Positions 8,635 to 16,627 of a stretch of DNA of 64,000 nt are shown in pieces. The notes below the pieces were generated by a model. That model worked only from the letters and a program-made list of their open reading frames with translations, did not search any database and was not told the origin of the DNA. Made by a program: the position numbers and the translations under genes. Within the stretch, counting starts at the first letter, position 1. The number at the start of each line of letters is the position of its first letter. The DNA is taken from positions 62,001 to 126,000 of the forward strand of contig CAYZRS010000006.1 in NCBI GenBank assembly GCA_964480915.1. The letters are read 5' to 3'. Origin of the DNA: CAWGCE01 sp964480915. GTDB lineage: Bacteria > Planctomycetota > Planctomycetia > Pirellulales > Pirellulaceae.

Positions 8635-9126
8635 CTAGGCGAATGCCGATTGGATGGCGTCCATGACCTGTTGTTCTTCGGCGCTAACACGTTCTCCGCC
8701 AATACCTAGAAAGCCGCCTTCTTTGGCCGCGTTGGCGACTTTTGCGCCGACCGACTGAGCCCATTCCTTGTAACCCACGGTTTCTGCTTCCGTTGCTTTG
8801 GCTGCCAGCAGCTCGGCCGCTGCGCGGCATTTTTCGGTAACCACTTGAGCTAACTCGGTAGGCGCCATTCCCTTGTAAGGGTTGTTCGTCATCGTTTCGA
8901 TTTCCGATCGCATGCCCTCTTTGATGCGCGATTCGGTAAGCGACTGAATCAGATCGTTACCTTCGTAGCCGTCTCGTGCGCTGAGGATGCCGCTGGCGAT
9001 GGCCAACGCCTCTTTCACACTTCCCAGTCCACTCTTGCCTGCCACCATGACGGCCGTCCCCACCATGGAAGGAACATCGATTAGTAGTTGCCATTCTTCG
9101 GCGGTGTAGTCGGCTTTGGTACTCAT
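8635..9126 (-). CDS. Small conserved protein of unknown function
   Basis: The protein has 163 residues from the ATG at 9126, which is preceded by a good ribosome site (GAGG seven bases upstream). The longer frame back to 9219 would run through the terminator hairpin at 9199-9233 and is not believed. The sequence is soluble, alanine-rich and helical, with a C-terminal stretch FLGIGGERVSAEEQQ. I recall this kind of ending from uncharacterised bacterial proteins but can give no function. No membrane segment or signal. It stands alone between an oxidoreductase and an exported repeat protein. Confidence 0.75.
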   Translation of the reverse strand: MSTKADYTAEEWQLLIDVPSMVGTAVMVAGKSGLGSVKEALAIASGILSARDGYEGNDLIQSLTESRIKEGMRSEIETMTNNPYKGMAPTELAQVVTEKCRAAAELLAAKATEAETVGYKEWAQSVGAKVANAAKEGGFLGIGGERVSAEEQQVMDAIQSAFA

Positions 9127-9198
9127 AGGGATCCTCGACAGTGGTAGGGGGAATTGGAACTGCAACATTTGTCTTTCTAGGACGTTCGCAGCGGATGT

Positions 9199-9233
9199 AA
9201 AAAAAGGGGCTCCGATCATTCGACCAGAGCCCC
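9199..9233 (-). terminator. Rho-independent terminator of the repeat-protein gene
   Basis: On the minus strand a 7-bp stem, GGGGCTC paired with GAGCCCC around a 14-base loop, is followed by seven T. It lies 25 bases past the stop of the gene at 9258-10133 and would end that transcript before the gene at 8635-9126. Confidence 0.8.
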
Positions 9234-9257
9234 AGTAGTTTGTCGCAACAGGGAAGC

Positions 9258-10133
9258 TTACGCTTCGCGATCTTCTTCAGATGCTACTTCTTCTGCAGGT
9301 GCTTCAGGAGCAACCGTTTCGGTTTCTGCGGGCGCTTCAACCGTCGTGCTGGTTTCTTCCGCAGGAGCAATCGTTGCTTCTTCGACAACGGCAGGTGCTT
9401 CGGGAGCAGCCGTTTCGTAAACAACTTCGCCTTCGCCGCAGCCACCTTGTGGGCAGCCAGCGCCTTCGGTCACGGTGCTGCTGTTCTCACAGCCAACGCA
9501 GCCACCTTCAACCACTTCGTAGCTGACCGGCGCTACTTCGCCACATCCGCCACAGTCACTCGCCATTTCGTAGCTAACCGGCGTAGCTTCACCACATCCG
9601 CAGTCGGTTGTTTGAGCACAACCGCAGTCGGAAGATTCCATCGGCATTTCGTAGCTCATCGGAGCCGCTTCATAGCTGACCGGTGCTGCTTCGTAGCTCA
9701 TCGGAGCCGCTTCATAGCTGACCGGTGCTGCTTCGTAGCTCATCNNNNNNNNNNNNNNNNNNNNNNNNNNNNNNNNNNNNNNNNNNNNNNNNNNNNNNNN
9801 NNNNNNNNNNNNNNNNNNNNNNNNNNNNNNNNNNNNNNNNNNNNAGCTCATCGGAGCCGCTTCATAGCTGACCGGTGCTGCTTCGTAGCTCATCGGAGCT
9901 GCTTCATAGCTGACCGGTGCCGCTTCGTAGCTCATCGGAGCTGCTTCGTAGCTGGCGACCGCCGTACCGCAGTCTCCGCAATTCGAAACTGCCGGTTGGC
10001 AGCAATCCGAGCAGCAGTTGTTGCGACGACCGAGACGACGAAGCATTTGAGCTTCCACGTCCGTAGCGACTGATAAATCGAGTCCAATCACTGCGACTGC
10101 AAGAGCAGCCATCCATACCATCTTTTGTTTCAT
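9258..10133 (-). CDS. Exported repeat protein with cysteine clusters (sequence gap inside)
   Basis: Signal peptide at about residues 1-28 (MVWMAALAVAVIGLDLS, ending near DVEAQ), then a cysteine-rich patch (NNCCSDCC, NCGDCG), then tandem heptapeptides alternating SYEAAPM and SYEAAPV, then a second cysteine-rich part (DCGCAQTTDCGCG, DCGGCG, GGCVGC) and an acidic Ala/Glu/Thr/Pro tail. I do not recognise a family. The composition suggests a surface or matrix protein, possibly cross-linked through disulfides. The ATG at 10133 has AGAAG upstream and a terminator follows the stop. One hundred N interrupt the repeats, so the true length and repeat count are unknown. The frame is kept across the N run, but the repeat phase is not. 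Confidence 0.75.
   Translation of the reverse strand: MKQKMVWMAALAVAVIGLDLSVATDVEAQMLRRLGRRNNCCSDCCQPAVSNCGDCGTAVASYEAAPMSYEAAPVSYEAAPMSYEAAPVSYEAAPMSXXXXXXXXXXXXXXXXXXXXXXXXXXXXXXXXXXMSYEAAPVSYEAAPMSYEAAPVSYEAAPMSYEMPMESSDCGCAQTTDCGCGEATPVSYEMASDCGGCGEVAPVSYEVVEGGCVGCENSSTVTEGAGCPQGGCGEGEVVYETAAPEAPAVVEEATIAPAEETSTTVEAPAETETVAPEAPAEEVASEEDREA
9658..9951. repeat. Tandem 21-bp (42-bp higher-order) coding repeat
   Basis: Units of 21 bp encode SYEAAPM or SYEAAPV and alternate, giving a 42-bp period that is nearly perfect at DNA level, with only small T/C and G/A differences between copies. At least eight 21-bp units are visible around the gap. Such repeats expand and contract easily and explain why the assembly broke here. 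Confidence 0.9.
9745..9844. other. Assembly gap (100 N)
   Basis: Exactly 100 N, the usual placeholder for a gap of unknown size. If the flanking repeats simply continued, the missing length would be 34 plus a multiple of 42 bases. One hundred does not fit that series, so the length shown is not real. Confidence 0.97.
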
Positions 10134-10380
10134 CTTTTCTTCTCCGGTGAGTGTGAATCAGGCAGCCCGTTTGCTTCATTCAACGAGCACTGTAGCTTGG
10201 GGCTGCGAGAGCTTTGGAATAAGGCAGCCTGCGAACGAAAAATCCTCATCCACTGGAATAACTTTGTCAATACGATAGGCTCACGAATCGAGCTCGAATG
10301 GGTCGAATGGGAAATGGCGAATCGATTTTTGGCGGTCGGGCCGACCGCAGCCACCACTCTAGAAGGGTCAAGGCATTAAA

Positions 10381-11529
10381 GTGAATTCTGAAAAGATTAC
10401 CCGTGTTTATGCTGGCATCCCAGCGTCCAATAACTGGCTCTACCACCAATTGCGATTCTTGGTAGGGGATCCCACAGCGCTGATCGAACTGCCCAGTGGC
10501 CAGCGGCTGTTTATCCTGCGCGATATCGAAATGCACCGGGCCAAGCAGCACGCTCGAGCCGACCTCATCCATTGCCCGGCCGATTTCACACCAAAGGGAG
10601 GGCTTTCCGGCGACCGAGAAACGGCGACGGCCCAGTCGTTGGCGGAATGCCTGGTTCAAAATGGAATCGAACAGGTCGTATCGGATCGTACGCTGCCGCT
10701 GCTGTTTGCTCATGAGATGGAGACACGGGGTATCAAGGTCGTCTGCGATGGAGATTTGGGGGTTTTGCAGCGGCGAAGCAAGGACGATCAAGAAATTGGG
10801 TGGCTTCGAGAGGCTCAGAAGACGACGGAAGGAGCCATCGAACTGGCCTGCCAGATGATTGGCCGGGCCGACGTGCACGAGGAGAAGTTGATGCACGAGG
10901 GCGAGCCGTTGACGTCAGAACGTGTCCGGCAGGCGATCGATATTTGGCTTTTGGAACGTGGCTTCGACAATGTTCCTTCGATCGTCGCTGGCGGACCACA
11001 GGGCTTTGATTGCCATGATCTCGGGTCGGGCCAGTTATTTACCGGGCAGCCCGTGATTGTCGACATTTTTCCCAGGGATCGCACGTCGAGATACAACGGT
11101 GATTGCACGCGAACGGTCGTCCACGGTCGTGTGCCAGACGAAGTTCAAAAGATGCATCAGGCGGTCGTCGCGGCGAAGACGGCTGCCACAGCCGCTTGTC
11201 GAGCTGGGGTGACCGGGGAACAGGTGCACGCAGCAACGGCGGCCAAAATCAAGGAACATGGATATCAGATGGGATTTCCCGATGGCGAAGCGCCAAACGA
11301 TTTCTGCGGGATGGTCCATGGAACTGGGCACGGCATTGGCCTGGAAGTTCACGAACCTCCTTTGCTCGATCAGGGAGGACCCGAGCTGTTGGAAGGTGAC
11401 GCGCTGACGATTGAGCCCGGCCTATACAGCAAGAAGTACGGAGGTATTCGCGTCGAAGACATGGTGATTGTCACCGCCGACGGTTGCGAAAGCCTCAACA
11501 GTCTGCCCGAGGGTTTGACTTGGGAATAG
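10381..11529 (+). CDS. M24-family metallopeptidase (Xaa-Pro aminopeptidase-like)
   Basis: A pita-bread-fold dimetal peptidase, probably removing N-terminal residues from proline-containing peptides in the cytoplasm. The catalytic domain occupies the C-terminal two thirds. Metal ligands can be placed: Asp in IVDIFPRD, Asp in GDCTRTV, His in GTGHGIGLEVHEPP, Glu in TIEPGLY and Glu in IRVEDMV. The N-terminal 130 residues form the creatinase-like domain. The length of 382 is usual. The start is a GTG at 10381; no ATG lies near the conserved N-terminus. It stands alone, followed by a stem-loop and convergent csrA. Substrate specificity beyond the family is not readable. Confidence 0.88.
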   Translation: MNSEKITRVYAGIPASNNWLYHQLRFLVGDPTALIELPSGQRLFILRDIEMHRAKQHARADLIHCPADFTPKGGLSGDRETATAQSLAECLVQNGIEQVVSDRTLPLLFAHEMETRGIKVVCDGDLGVLQRRSKDDQEIGWLREAQKTTEGAIELACQMIGRADVHEEKLMHEGEPLTSERVRQAIDIWLLERGFDNVPSIVAGGPQGFDCHDLGSGQLFTGQPVIVDIFPRDRTSRYNGDCTRTVVHGRVPDEVQKMHQAVVAAKTAATAACRAGVTGEQVHAATAAKIKEHGYQMGFPDGEAPNDFCGMVHGTGHGIGLEVHEPPLLDQGGPELLEGDALTIEPGLYSKKYGGIRVEDMVIVTADGCESLNSLPEGLTWE

Positions 11530-11549
11530 CGTTCCTAGTTACTTCTTTG

Positions 11550-11580
11550 GAGCGGCACTGATCCAAGGTCAGCACCGCTC
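11550..11580. terminator. Stem-loop between convergent M24 peptidase and csrA genes
   Basis: GAGCGG pairs with CCGCTC, and CTGA pairs with TCAG inside it, separated by a symmetric CA/CA internal loop. There is no T run on either strand, so termination is only suggested by position between two convergent stops. Confidence 0.35.
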
Positions 11581-11599
11581 ACGCTGGCTCGTCACCCGA

Positions 11600-11830
11600 C
11601 TAGGTGGCTGCTGGAGACAACGCCGTTGGCTCAACCTGCTCAGGAAGTAACGACAGTGGTCGGCTCGACGTGCTTTCCAATTCAGCAACAATCTCACCTC
11701 GCAGAATGGAAACCGAGCTCGGAGCTTCAATTCCCAAACGGACCGTGTTCCCGCGGATGGATAGTACTTTGATGCAAATTTGATCGTCGATCAGAATCTG
11801 TTCGCTGTCCTTGCGACTTAAAACCAGCAT
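11600..11830 (-). CDS. csrA: Carbon storage regulator CsrA (RNA-binding translational regulator)
   Basis: A small homodimeric protein that binds GGA motifs in mRNA leaders and represses, or sometimes activates, translation. In many bacteria it governs motility and carbon use. The first 50 residues match the family: MLVLSRKDSEQILIDDQI, then the beta-strand segment VRLGIEAPSSVSILR followed by GEIV. The conserved Arg of the RNA-binding site is present in ILRGEI. The C-terminal 25 residues are extra and Ser/Pro-rich. The start has a very strong ribosome site, AAGGAGG at 11837-11843. A candidate antagonist RNA is encoded at 16332-16622. No flagellar genes are in the window. Confidence 0.95.
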   Translation of the reverse strand: MLVLSRKDSEQILIDDQICIKVLSIRGNTVRLGIEAPSSVSILRGEIVAELESTSSRPLSLLPEQVEPTALSPAAT

Positions 11831-11836
11831 GATAAA

Positions 11837-11843
11837 CCTCCTT
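11837..11843 (-). promoter_or_regulatory. Strong ribosome binding site of csrA that overlaps a CsrA-like motif
   Basis: On the minus strand the leader reads TTTTCAAGGAGGTTT just before the ATG. CAAGGA fits the CsrA recognition core CARGGA, so CsrA could block its own translation, as it does in other bacteria. This is inference from the motif. Confidence 0.5.
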
Positions 11844-11982
11844 GAAAACTGACCCCTCCATAATTTCTGAACTCTAGTCTGTTAAGACGAATGGCAAAGC
11901 CGATCTTTACACAAACGTCGAAAATTCACAATGTTATCACGGCAGCACAGCTAGCACTCGCCTTCGCTCAGGCCTCGTTTTC

Positions 11983-13170
11983 ATGAAATACCGTCGTTTC
12001 GGCCGCACCGAACTTGCCATGCCCGTCTTTAGCTGTGGCGGGATGCGCTACCAACACGATTGGAAGGACGTGCCGCTTGCCGACATACCGGCGGAAAGCC
12101 AAGCCAATCTTGAAGCGACGATTCATCGATCGATCGAGTTGGGGATCAACCATATCGAAACGGCGCATGGCTATGGATCGTCGGAACGTCAGTTGGGTTT
12201 AGTGTTACCGAAATTCGACCGAGACAAATTGATTGTGCAGACGAAAGTCGCACCGAGCGCCGACCCACAAGAGTTTCGGAAGACATTTGAGGAGTCGTTA
12301 GCCCGTTTGCAGCTGGATCACGTCGATCTCTTAGGACTGCACGGTATCAATAATTACGAACTGTTTTGGCAGTCAACTCGACCGGGCGGCTGTTTGGCTG
12401 AAGCGAGAAAACTGGTCGCGGAAGGCAAAGTACGGCACGTAGGATTTTCGACACACGGATCGCTGGACGTCATCTTGGATACCATCCGACATGAAGCGGA
12501 CGGTGGTTTTGACTACGTCAATCTGCACTGGTACTACATTTTTCAGCAGAATTGGCCCGCCGTGGCGGCTGCCAAAGATCGGGACATGGGCCTTTTCATT
12601 ATCAGCCCGGCCGATAAAGGAGGGATGCTCTATTCGCCTCCGAAGCGACTGATCGAACTTTGCGCGCCGCTCCATCCGCTTGTTTTTAATTGTCTTTACT
12701 GCTTGGCTCGCCCGGAAATTCACACATTGAGTCTGGGTGCAGCACAGCCATCCGATTTCGATTTGCAATGCTCCTCGCTCGATTTCGATCCGAGCGATCC
12801 ACTGGTGGAAGAGGTCACTTCGCGATTGAACCAAGCAATGGAAGCGGCGGTTGGAAAAGAAGTGGCCGACCGGTTTGCGGAAGGCTTGCCTGCATGGGAG
12901 GCCACACCGGGAAACCTTAATTTGCCTGTCATGATTTGGCTGCGGAATCTGGTCGAAGCGTTCGATCTGACCGACTACGCCAAGATGCGATACAACCTCT
13001 TGGGCGGAGCAAGTCACTGGTTTCCAGGGATGAATTACGGCGATTTGCAGGGGCGTGATCTGACGCCGGCGCTAGCCAAGAGCCCCTTTGCCGGCGAACT
13101 AGAAGGTTGGCTGGCCGAAATCCATGAGCGGTTGTACGAAGCGCCCAAGAAACGGTTGAGTGAATCGTAA
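11983..13170 (+). CDS. Aldo/keto reductase family oxidoreductase
   Basis: A TIM-barrel NADPH-dependent oxidoreductase of the type that often carries a C-terminal extension. Seen: MKYRRFGRTEL, then INHIETAHGYGSSE, which holds the catalytic tyrosine, QTKVAP with the lysine, and LLGLHGINN with the histidine position. The usual Asp before the tyrosine loop is Glu here (HIETAHGYG). The barrel covers about residues 1-265. The rest includes a helical tail with no 4Fe-4S cysteine pattern, so it is not the ferredoxin-fused type. The 395 residues are longer than simple aldo/keto reductases (about 320). The substrate is unknown. It stands alone. Confidence 0.88.
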   Translation: MKYRRFGRTELAMPVFSCGGMRYQHDWKDVPLADIPAESQANLEATIHRSIELGINHIETAHGYGSSERQLGLVLPKFDRDKLIVQTKVAPSADPQEFRKTFEESLARLQLDHVDLLGLHGINNYELFWQSTRPGGCLAEARKLVAEGKVRHVGFSTHGSLDVILDTIRHEADGGFDYVNLHWYYIFQQNWPAVAAAKDRDMGLFIISPADKGGMLYSPPKRLIELCAPLHPLVFNCLYCLARPEIHTLSLGAAQPSDFDLQCSSLDFDPSDPLVEEVTSRLNQAMEAAVGKEVADRFAEGLPAWEATPGNLNLPVMIWLRNLVEAFDLTDYAKMRYNLLGGASHWFPGMNYGDLQGRDLTPALAKSPFAGELEGWLAEIHERLYEAPKKRLSES

Positions 13171-13293
13171 GTCGCCAACAACTTCTATTTGGGTCAGCCG
13201 GGTGATGCGATAAATTGGGACAGGTGCGCAGAGTCTTTCTAAGAGTAAGCTCAGCCACGATTCACTTCATATCGCGACCGATGGAACGGACCT

Positions 13294-13839
13294 ATGTGGC
13301 ATCCACTTGATATCTTTACCCCAAGTACGCTCGGCTGGCTTTTGGTCTTTCTTGGCATTGCTTCCGTTGTGATCTACATGCGGCTCGGTTCGCTTGGTCG
13401 ACGACTACGAACCTCATCAGCACCGCTGGGAATTGTCTCATTGGAGATGTCGCTCTCTTCGAATGAGAGTCGACGCATCATCGATTCGTGGGACAAGCAT
13501 GCACGGACCGATGCGCGGCAGCATCTCTGTTTGGACTACTGGTTCATTCCCATCTACACAACCGCACTGGCGATCGTCGGTTTATTCAGTGCTCGCTGGT
13601 TCGCCGACCGGGGCATGGAGAACCTCAGTTGGCTGGCCATGCTGTTAGCGTGGGGGCAGTGGCTCGCAGGAATGTTCGATTTCGCGCAAAATTCGACGAT
13701 GCTTCGTATACTCCAGATGCACCCCGACATCCCGGATCGTTTGACCCGCCTGGCCGGTCTGTGTGCACGTCTAAAGTTCCTGTTGATTGTCGCTGCGGCG
13801 GTTTGTTGTTTTTTTGGACTTGTCACGCGCTTGACTTAA
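13294..13839 (+). CDS. Four-helix membrane protein of unknown function
   Basis: The protein has 181 residues with four hydrophobic segments, at about residues 10-28, 84-104, 110-128 and 150-172. A soluble loop between the first two contains RRIIDSWDKHARTDAR. I recognise no family. It is followed without any gap by the FHA protein (stop TAA at 13837, ATG at 13840), so the two are probably made together. The FHA protein could bring phospho-dependent partners to this membrane protein, which is only a guess. Confidence 0.7.
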   Translation: MWHPLDIFTPSTLGWLLVFLGIASVVIYMRLGSLGRRLRTSSAPLGIVSLEMSLSSNESRRIIDSWDKHARTDARQHLCLDYWFIPIYTTALAIVGLFSARWFADRGMENLSWLAMLLAWGQWLAGMFDFAQNSTMLRILQMHPDIPDRLTRLAGLCARLKFLLIVAAAVCCFFGLVTRLT

Positions 13840-14556
13840 ATGGATGCAAAACTCATTGTTCTCCGCGGCGCCGATCGAATTGAGATCGAGCTCTTCTTGC
13901 CATTCCTGATCGGTCGCAGCTCGGATGCGGCGCTGAAGATTCCCCACGAGAGCGTCAGTCGAGAACACTGCCGCATCTATGAGTTCGATGGGGAATTGGC
14001 GGTGCGAGATTTGGGTTCCCGCAACGGCACTTACGTCAACGGCCAACCGATCGACAAACCGACCTTTTTGTCGCCCGGTGATGAACTGACCATTGGTGGC
14101 ATTACATTCCGGGCCGATTACACCATTCGCCGGCAGGTGGTACTAGCGCCTCATGAGACCGACGCATCGGCAGTCGCGGGCGACGGGCCGGAGACGGTCG
14201 TCCAACCAACCTTGGGAGACAAACCGGTGTCACCAGTGACACCGGTAACCCATCCGGCCGCGAACAAAGTGAAAGTGGCCAAAACAGGTTCGAAGCCGAC
14301 CTCCAAGAAAAGGACAGCCGCGGCTGCACCGGTCGTCACCAGCAGCGCCCGCAAGCATCGGGAAGGGCAACCAAGCGATCCCGCGGCGGCGATTCCACCG
14401 CTCGAATCGCCTCGCCCCACTGTTGCCGACATTCCCGTTTTGGATGTAGGTGAAGTGAAGACGCCCATCGTCGACAAAATTGAATTGGAAACAGAAGCGC
14501 CCGTTGAGCTTGTCAGTGAAGACGAGTTGAAGGGTTTTCTAGACGAACTTTCGTAG
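13840..14556 (+). CDS. FHA-domain phosphothreonine-binding protein
   Basis: An N-terminal forkhead-associated domain at about residues 1-85 with the full signature: GRSSD, SREHCRIY and DLGSRNGTYVNG. Such domains bind phosphothreonine peptides, usually products of Hanks-type kinases, which planctomycetes have in number. The remaining 150 residues are a disordered Pro/Ala/Thr/Lys-rich tail ending in an acidic segment (ELVSEDELKGFLDEL). The start codon directly follows the stop of the membrane protein before it. No kinase or phosphatase gene is adjacent. Confidence 0.9.
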   Translation: MDAKLIVLRGADRIEIELFLPFLIGRSSDAALKIPHESVSREHCRIYEFDGELAVRDLGSRNGTYVNGQPIDKPTFLSPGDELTIGGITFRADYTIRRQVVLAPHETDASAVAGDGPETVVQPTLGDKPVSPVTPVTHPAANKVKVAKTGSKPTSKKRTAAAAPVVTSSARKHREGQPSDPAAAIPPLESPRPTVADIPVLDVGEVKTPIVDKIELETEAPVELVSEDELKGFLDELS

Positions 14557-14898
14557 CAGCCATCGCAGAACCGGTGCAGGCGCCATCGCCGTTTCCAGAA
14601 AGCCGGGTGTTCCGATCACTGGCGGCGGGCCGCTTCGCTTGATCATCTGCCTACAGGTCGGGGCACCCCGTTTCCACCAGATCGGCCCGAGTTTCGCTTG
14701 TAACGACCGATCTGGCCGCACGATCGTTCCCCCCGATGTCGGCCGTAAAGTTTGCCCGAACCGACTGAACCATTGTCTTTAAGCCTCAAATCTTCTCATT
14801 GACCAGACGTGTCGCAGATCTCGCGAATAAGAGAGACAGGGGCCGCGTATCATGTGGGTTACCGCAATGGGGCCCGACCTTGCTGGAGGAGACTGCTG
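14557..14898. other. Intergenic stretch with no supported gene
   Basis: A 60-codon open frame on the minus strand (14539-14721) overlaps the end of the FHA gene and lacks a ribosome site, so I do not call it. The end of this stretch carries the leader of the small gene at 14899. Confidence 0.5.
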
Positions 14899-15009
14899 AT
14901 GATTTCTGACACCTTGATCATGGACTTCACGCTGGTTCTTGGAACGATCGTCGTGATCATTGCCATTCAATGGGCCGCATTGCCGCGACCACAACGCAAG
15001 TCGTTCTAA
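14899..15009 (+). CDS. Small single-span membrane protein (36 residues)
   Basis: An ATG at 14899 is preceded at seven bases by GGAGGAG (14885-14891), one of the best ribosome sites in the window. The product starts MISDTLIMD and has a hydrophobic span of about 16 residues, VLGTIVVIIAIQWAAL, then a basic tail ending in RPQRKSF. This is the shape of small membrane proteins that bind larger partners. The stop lies 12 bases before the end of the convergent glycosidase gene. An in-frame GTG at 14809 would give 66 residues but lacks a ribosome site. Function unknown. Confidence 0.5.
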   Translation: MISDTLIMDFTLVLGTIVVIIAIQWAALPRPQRKSF

Positions 15010-15020
15010 CCAGCAGCTAT

Positions 15021-16148
15021 CTAGCGGGGCGCAGGTCGTGGAGAACGACTTTTGGGCGTCGCCGGGCGTAGAAAATTGGGAAGCTCGTCTCGATCGAGAA
15101 CCAATTCATGCTGCATCATGTCGACCGGCCGGATGTTGTCGATCATGGCAACGTTGGCTCCCGTCCAACTGTGCCAGAAAACGAAGAATCCGAGTTTGGG
15201 GTAGTCTTTCTTCAGTCGTTGCAGCAGAACCAGATTGTCGAACGAACCATCTCGTTGATTTTGTGGGCCGACCTCTGCCAGTCCCATTGGCTTGCCAAGG
15301 CTTGCCAATTGCGAGTAGCTGCCAAAAGCATTCAGGTTCATGAAACGATCGTCGTACCAGTCCATCGCGACAATGTCGACGTATTGGTCGCCGGGATAGT
15401 ATTTTGTGACACTCGCGATTTCGCGACCTGTTTGCACGTTGGGTGAATAAACCCACAGCAGGTTGTCCAGTTTGCGTTCGACGGTGAAGTATTCAAACAT
15501 GTCTTGCCACAGCTGGGCGAATTCGTCCCGATCAAGACCCTGGTTGCCGACTTGCTTCCCCCACCAGAACCAATTGCCATTCATTTCATGCAGCGGACGC
15601 CACAAGACGATCACCCCTTGGTCTCTTAGACTGGCCAGCCCGTCGGCGATTCGACTTAGGTCTCGACGCCATTGCGATCGAGCTGCCGAACCTTCGCGAA
15701 ACAGATCGGCAAAAGGTCCCGTCTTTCGGTCATGCGCTTCGCTTTGACGCCAAGGGTTAGGAGGGTGCATGCTGGCGGCAACGAGGCCACCATGTTTCCA
15801 GTGGAGCGCTAAGAGCCCTGTCGCGTCATCAAGATCGGCCGGTATTTCATCGAAGCCGAAATCGGCGGCGACGATGCCTGGCCAACGTTTGGAAACTCGC
15901 CTCAGGTCGACCACGTTGGATTCGAACGAATCGGCCGGCTCGAAATTCGCATGGCCCAAGTTTTGGCCGCTGATGAACCGGGGGCGATCGTCTTGGGAAA
16001 GTTCCCCGAGGAAATCGAGAATACGACAGGCTGCCGGCCGATCGAAAGCGGCTGTGGGTTCCGCAGCTTGACTTGGCAGGGCAGGGAGGGCGCCGAATAG
16101 CGAAACGGCGTAAATGAAAGGAGTCAGTTTGGAATTCACGAGAGCCAT
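15021..16148 (-). CDS. Exported glycoside hydrolase family 26 protein (beta-mannanase-like)
   Basis: A secreted retaining glycosidase. Signal peptide at about residues 1-28, cleaved after LPSQAAE. The acid/base Glu lies in LWRPLHEMNGNWFWWG, the hallmark of GH26, and the probable nucleophile Glu is in MGLAEVGP. WHSWTGAN closes the barrel. The 375 residues fit a single catalytic domain with no carbohydrate-binding module. GH26 enzymes mostly cut beta-1,4-mannan, with some acting on mixed-linkage glucan or xylan, so the substrate is an inference. Planctomycetes commonly degrade algal and plant polysaccharides. No sugar transporter or other CAZyme lies next to it. Confidence 0.85.
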   Translation of the reverse strand: MALVNSKLTPFIYAVSLFGALPALPSQAAEPTAAFDRPAACRILDFLGELSQDDRPRFISGQNLGHANFEPADSFESNVVDLRRVSKRWPGIVAADFGFDEIPADLDDATGLLALHWKHGGLVAASMHPPNPWRQSEAHDRKTGPFADLFREGSAARSQWRRDLSRIADGLASLRDQGVIVLWRPLHEMNGNWFWWGKQVGNQGLDRDEFAQLWQDMFEYFTVERKLDNLLWVYSPNVQTGREIASVTKYYPGDQYVDIVAMDWYDDRFMNLNAFGSYSQLASLGKPMGLAEVGPQNQRDGSFDNLVLLQRLKKDYPKLGFFVFWHSWTGANVAMIDNIRPVDMMQHELVLDRDELPNFLRPATPKSRSPRPAPR

Positions 16149-16300
16149 CAGAACACCGACCGGAGGAACTGGAAATTCGCCATCGACGACATTTCAAGTT
16201 TAGGTCATGAAACGGCAGCTTGTGCTAACAATGGACCCGGCTGTGGGTCGCCACGAGCCGCTGATTGGGCGGGGGCATCAGAAGTTGGCCCTCAGAATCG

Positions 16301-16325
16301 GAGCCCCGCGAGGGTGCGGGGGCTC
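16301..16325. other. GC-rich hairpin downstream of the candidate small RNA
   Basis: GAGCCCC pairs with GGGGCTC around an 11-base loop. There is no adjoining T run on either strand. It lies between the GH26 gene leader and the terminator at 16335-16375, and may insulate the two units. Confidence 0.35.
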
Positions 16326-16331
16326 GTTGCG

Positions 16332-16622
16332 CATAAAAAAGGCCCCCGGAAAAAGCGTCGGGTCCCAGGGGGGCTAAGGACTCCGTCAAGTTTCCGGGAG
16401 CGATTGGATTGTGGCACCGTCGCATCCTTGCTTCAGTGCCCCCCAGCTCGAAGGAACTCGTAATTGTGGCTTTCGCGGGCATCCTTGCTCGCGTCGGCTT
16501 CCGGGCCGCAGGATTTCCCAAGGAAACCCCAGTGCAGGTTCGTTACGAGTTTCTTTGAACTGTCTGTTTCGTGATTTCGACCTCGCGGTTGGCGTTTGGT
16601 TCGAGTTGTGTTCTCTGAAGTG
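16332..16622 (-). ncRNA. Candidate CsrA-binding (CsrB/RsmZ-like) small RNA
   Basis: No credible protein is encoded here. On the minus strand the 10-mer GCAAGGATGC occurs twice (16479-16488 and 16422-16431). Each copy folds as GCA-AGGA-TGC with AGGA as the tetraloop, capping a longer stem: CGCG/CGCG for the first, GGCAC/GTGCC for the second. This matches the published CsrA target consensus RUACARGGAUGU in both sequence and structure. Both copies are followed by GCCACAAT. A third GGA is presented in the short hairpin GACGGAGTC (16379-16387). A terminator ends the unit at 16335 and a possible promoter lies at 16628-16656, giving a transcript of about 290 bases. CsrB and RsmZ work by sequestering CsrA, and csrA lies 5 kb away. 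Inference from motif and layout; no expression data. Confidence 0.5.
16335..16375 (-). terminator. Rho-independent terminator of the candidate small RNA
   Basis: On the minus strand GGGGGC (16369-16374) pairs with the run at 16342-16347, followed directly by six T (16335-16340). The loop is long (about 21 bases) and may hold further pairing. Confidence 0.65.
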
Positions 16623-16627
16623 GCGGG

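Noticed and set aside
9658..9951. CRISPR-like regular repeats
   Set aside because: Units are directly joined with no spacers and keep a coding frame, so this is a coding tandem repeat.
9240..10073. A long plus-strand open frame opposite the repeat-protein gene
   Set aside because: It is the mirror of the tandem repeats. The minus-strand reading has a signal peptide, ribosome site and terminator; this one has none.
14539..14721. Minus-strand 60-codon frame overlapping the FHA gene end
   Set aside because: No ribosome site and no recognisable feature.
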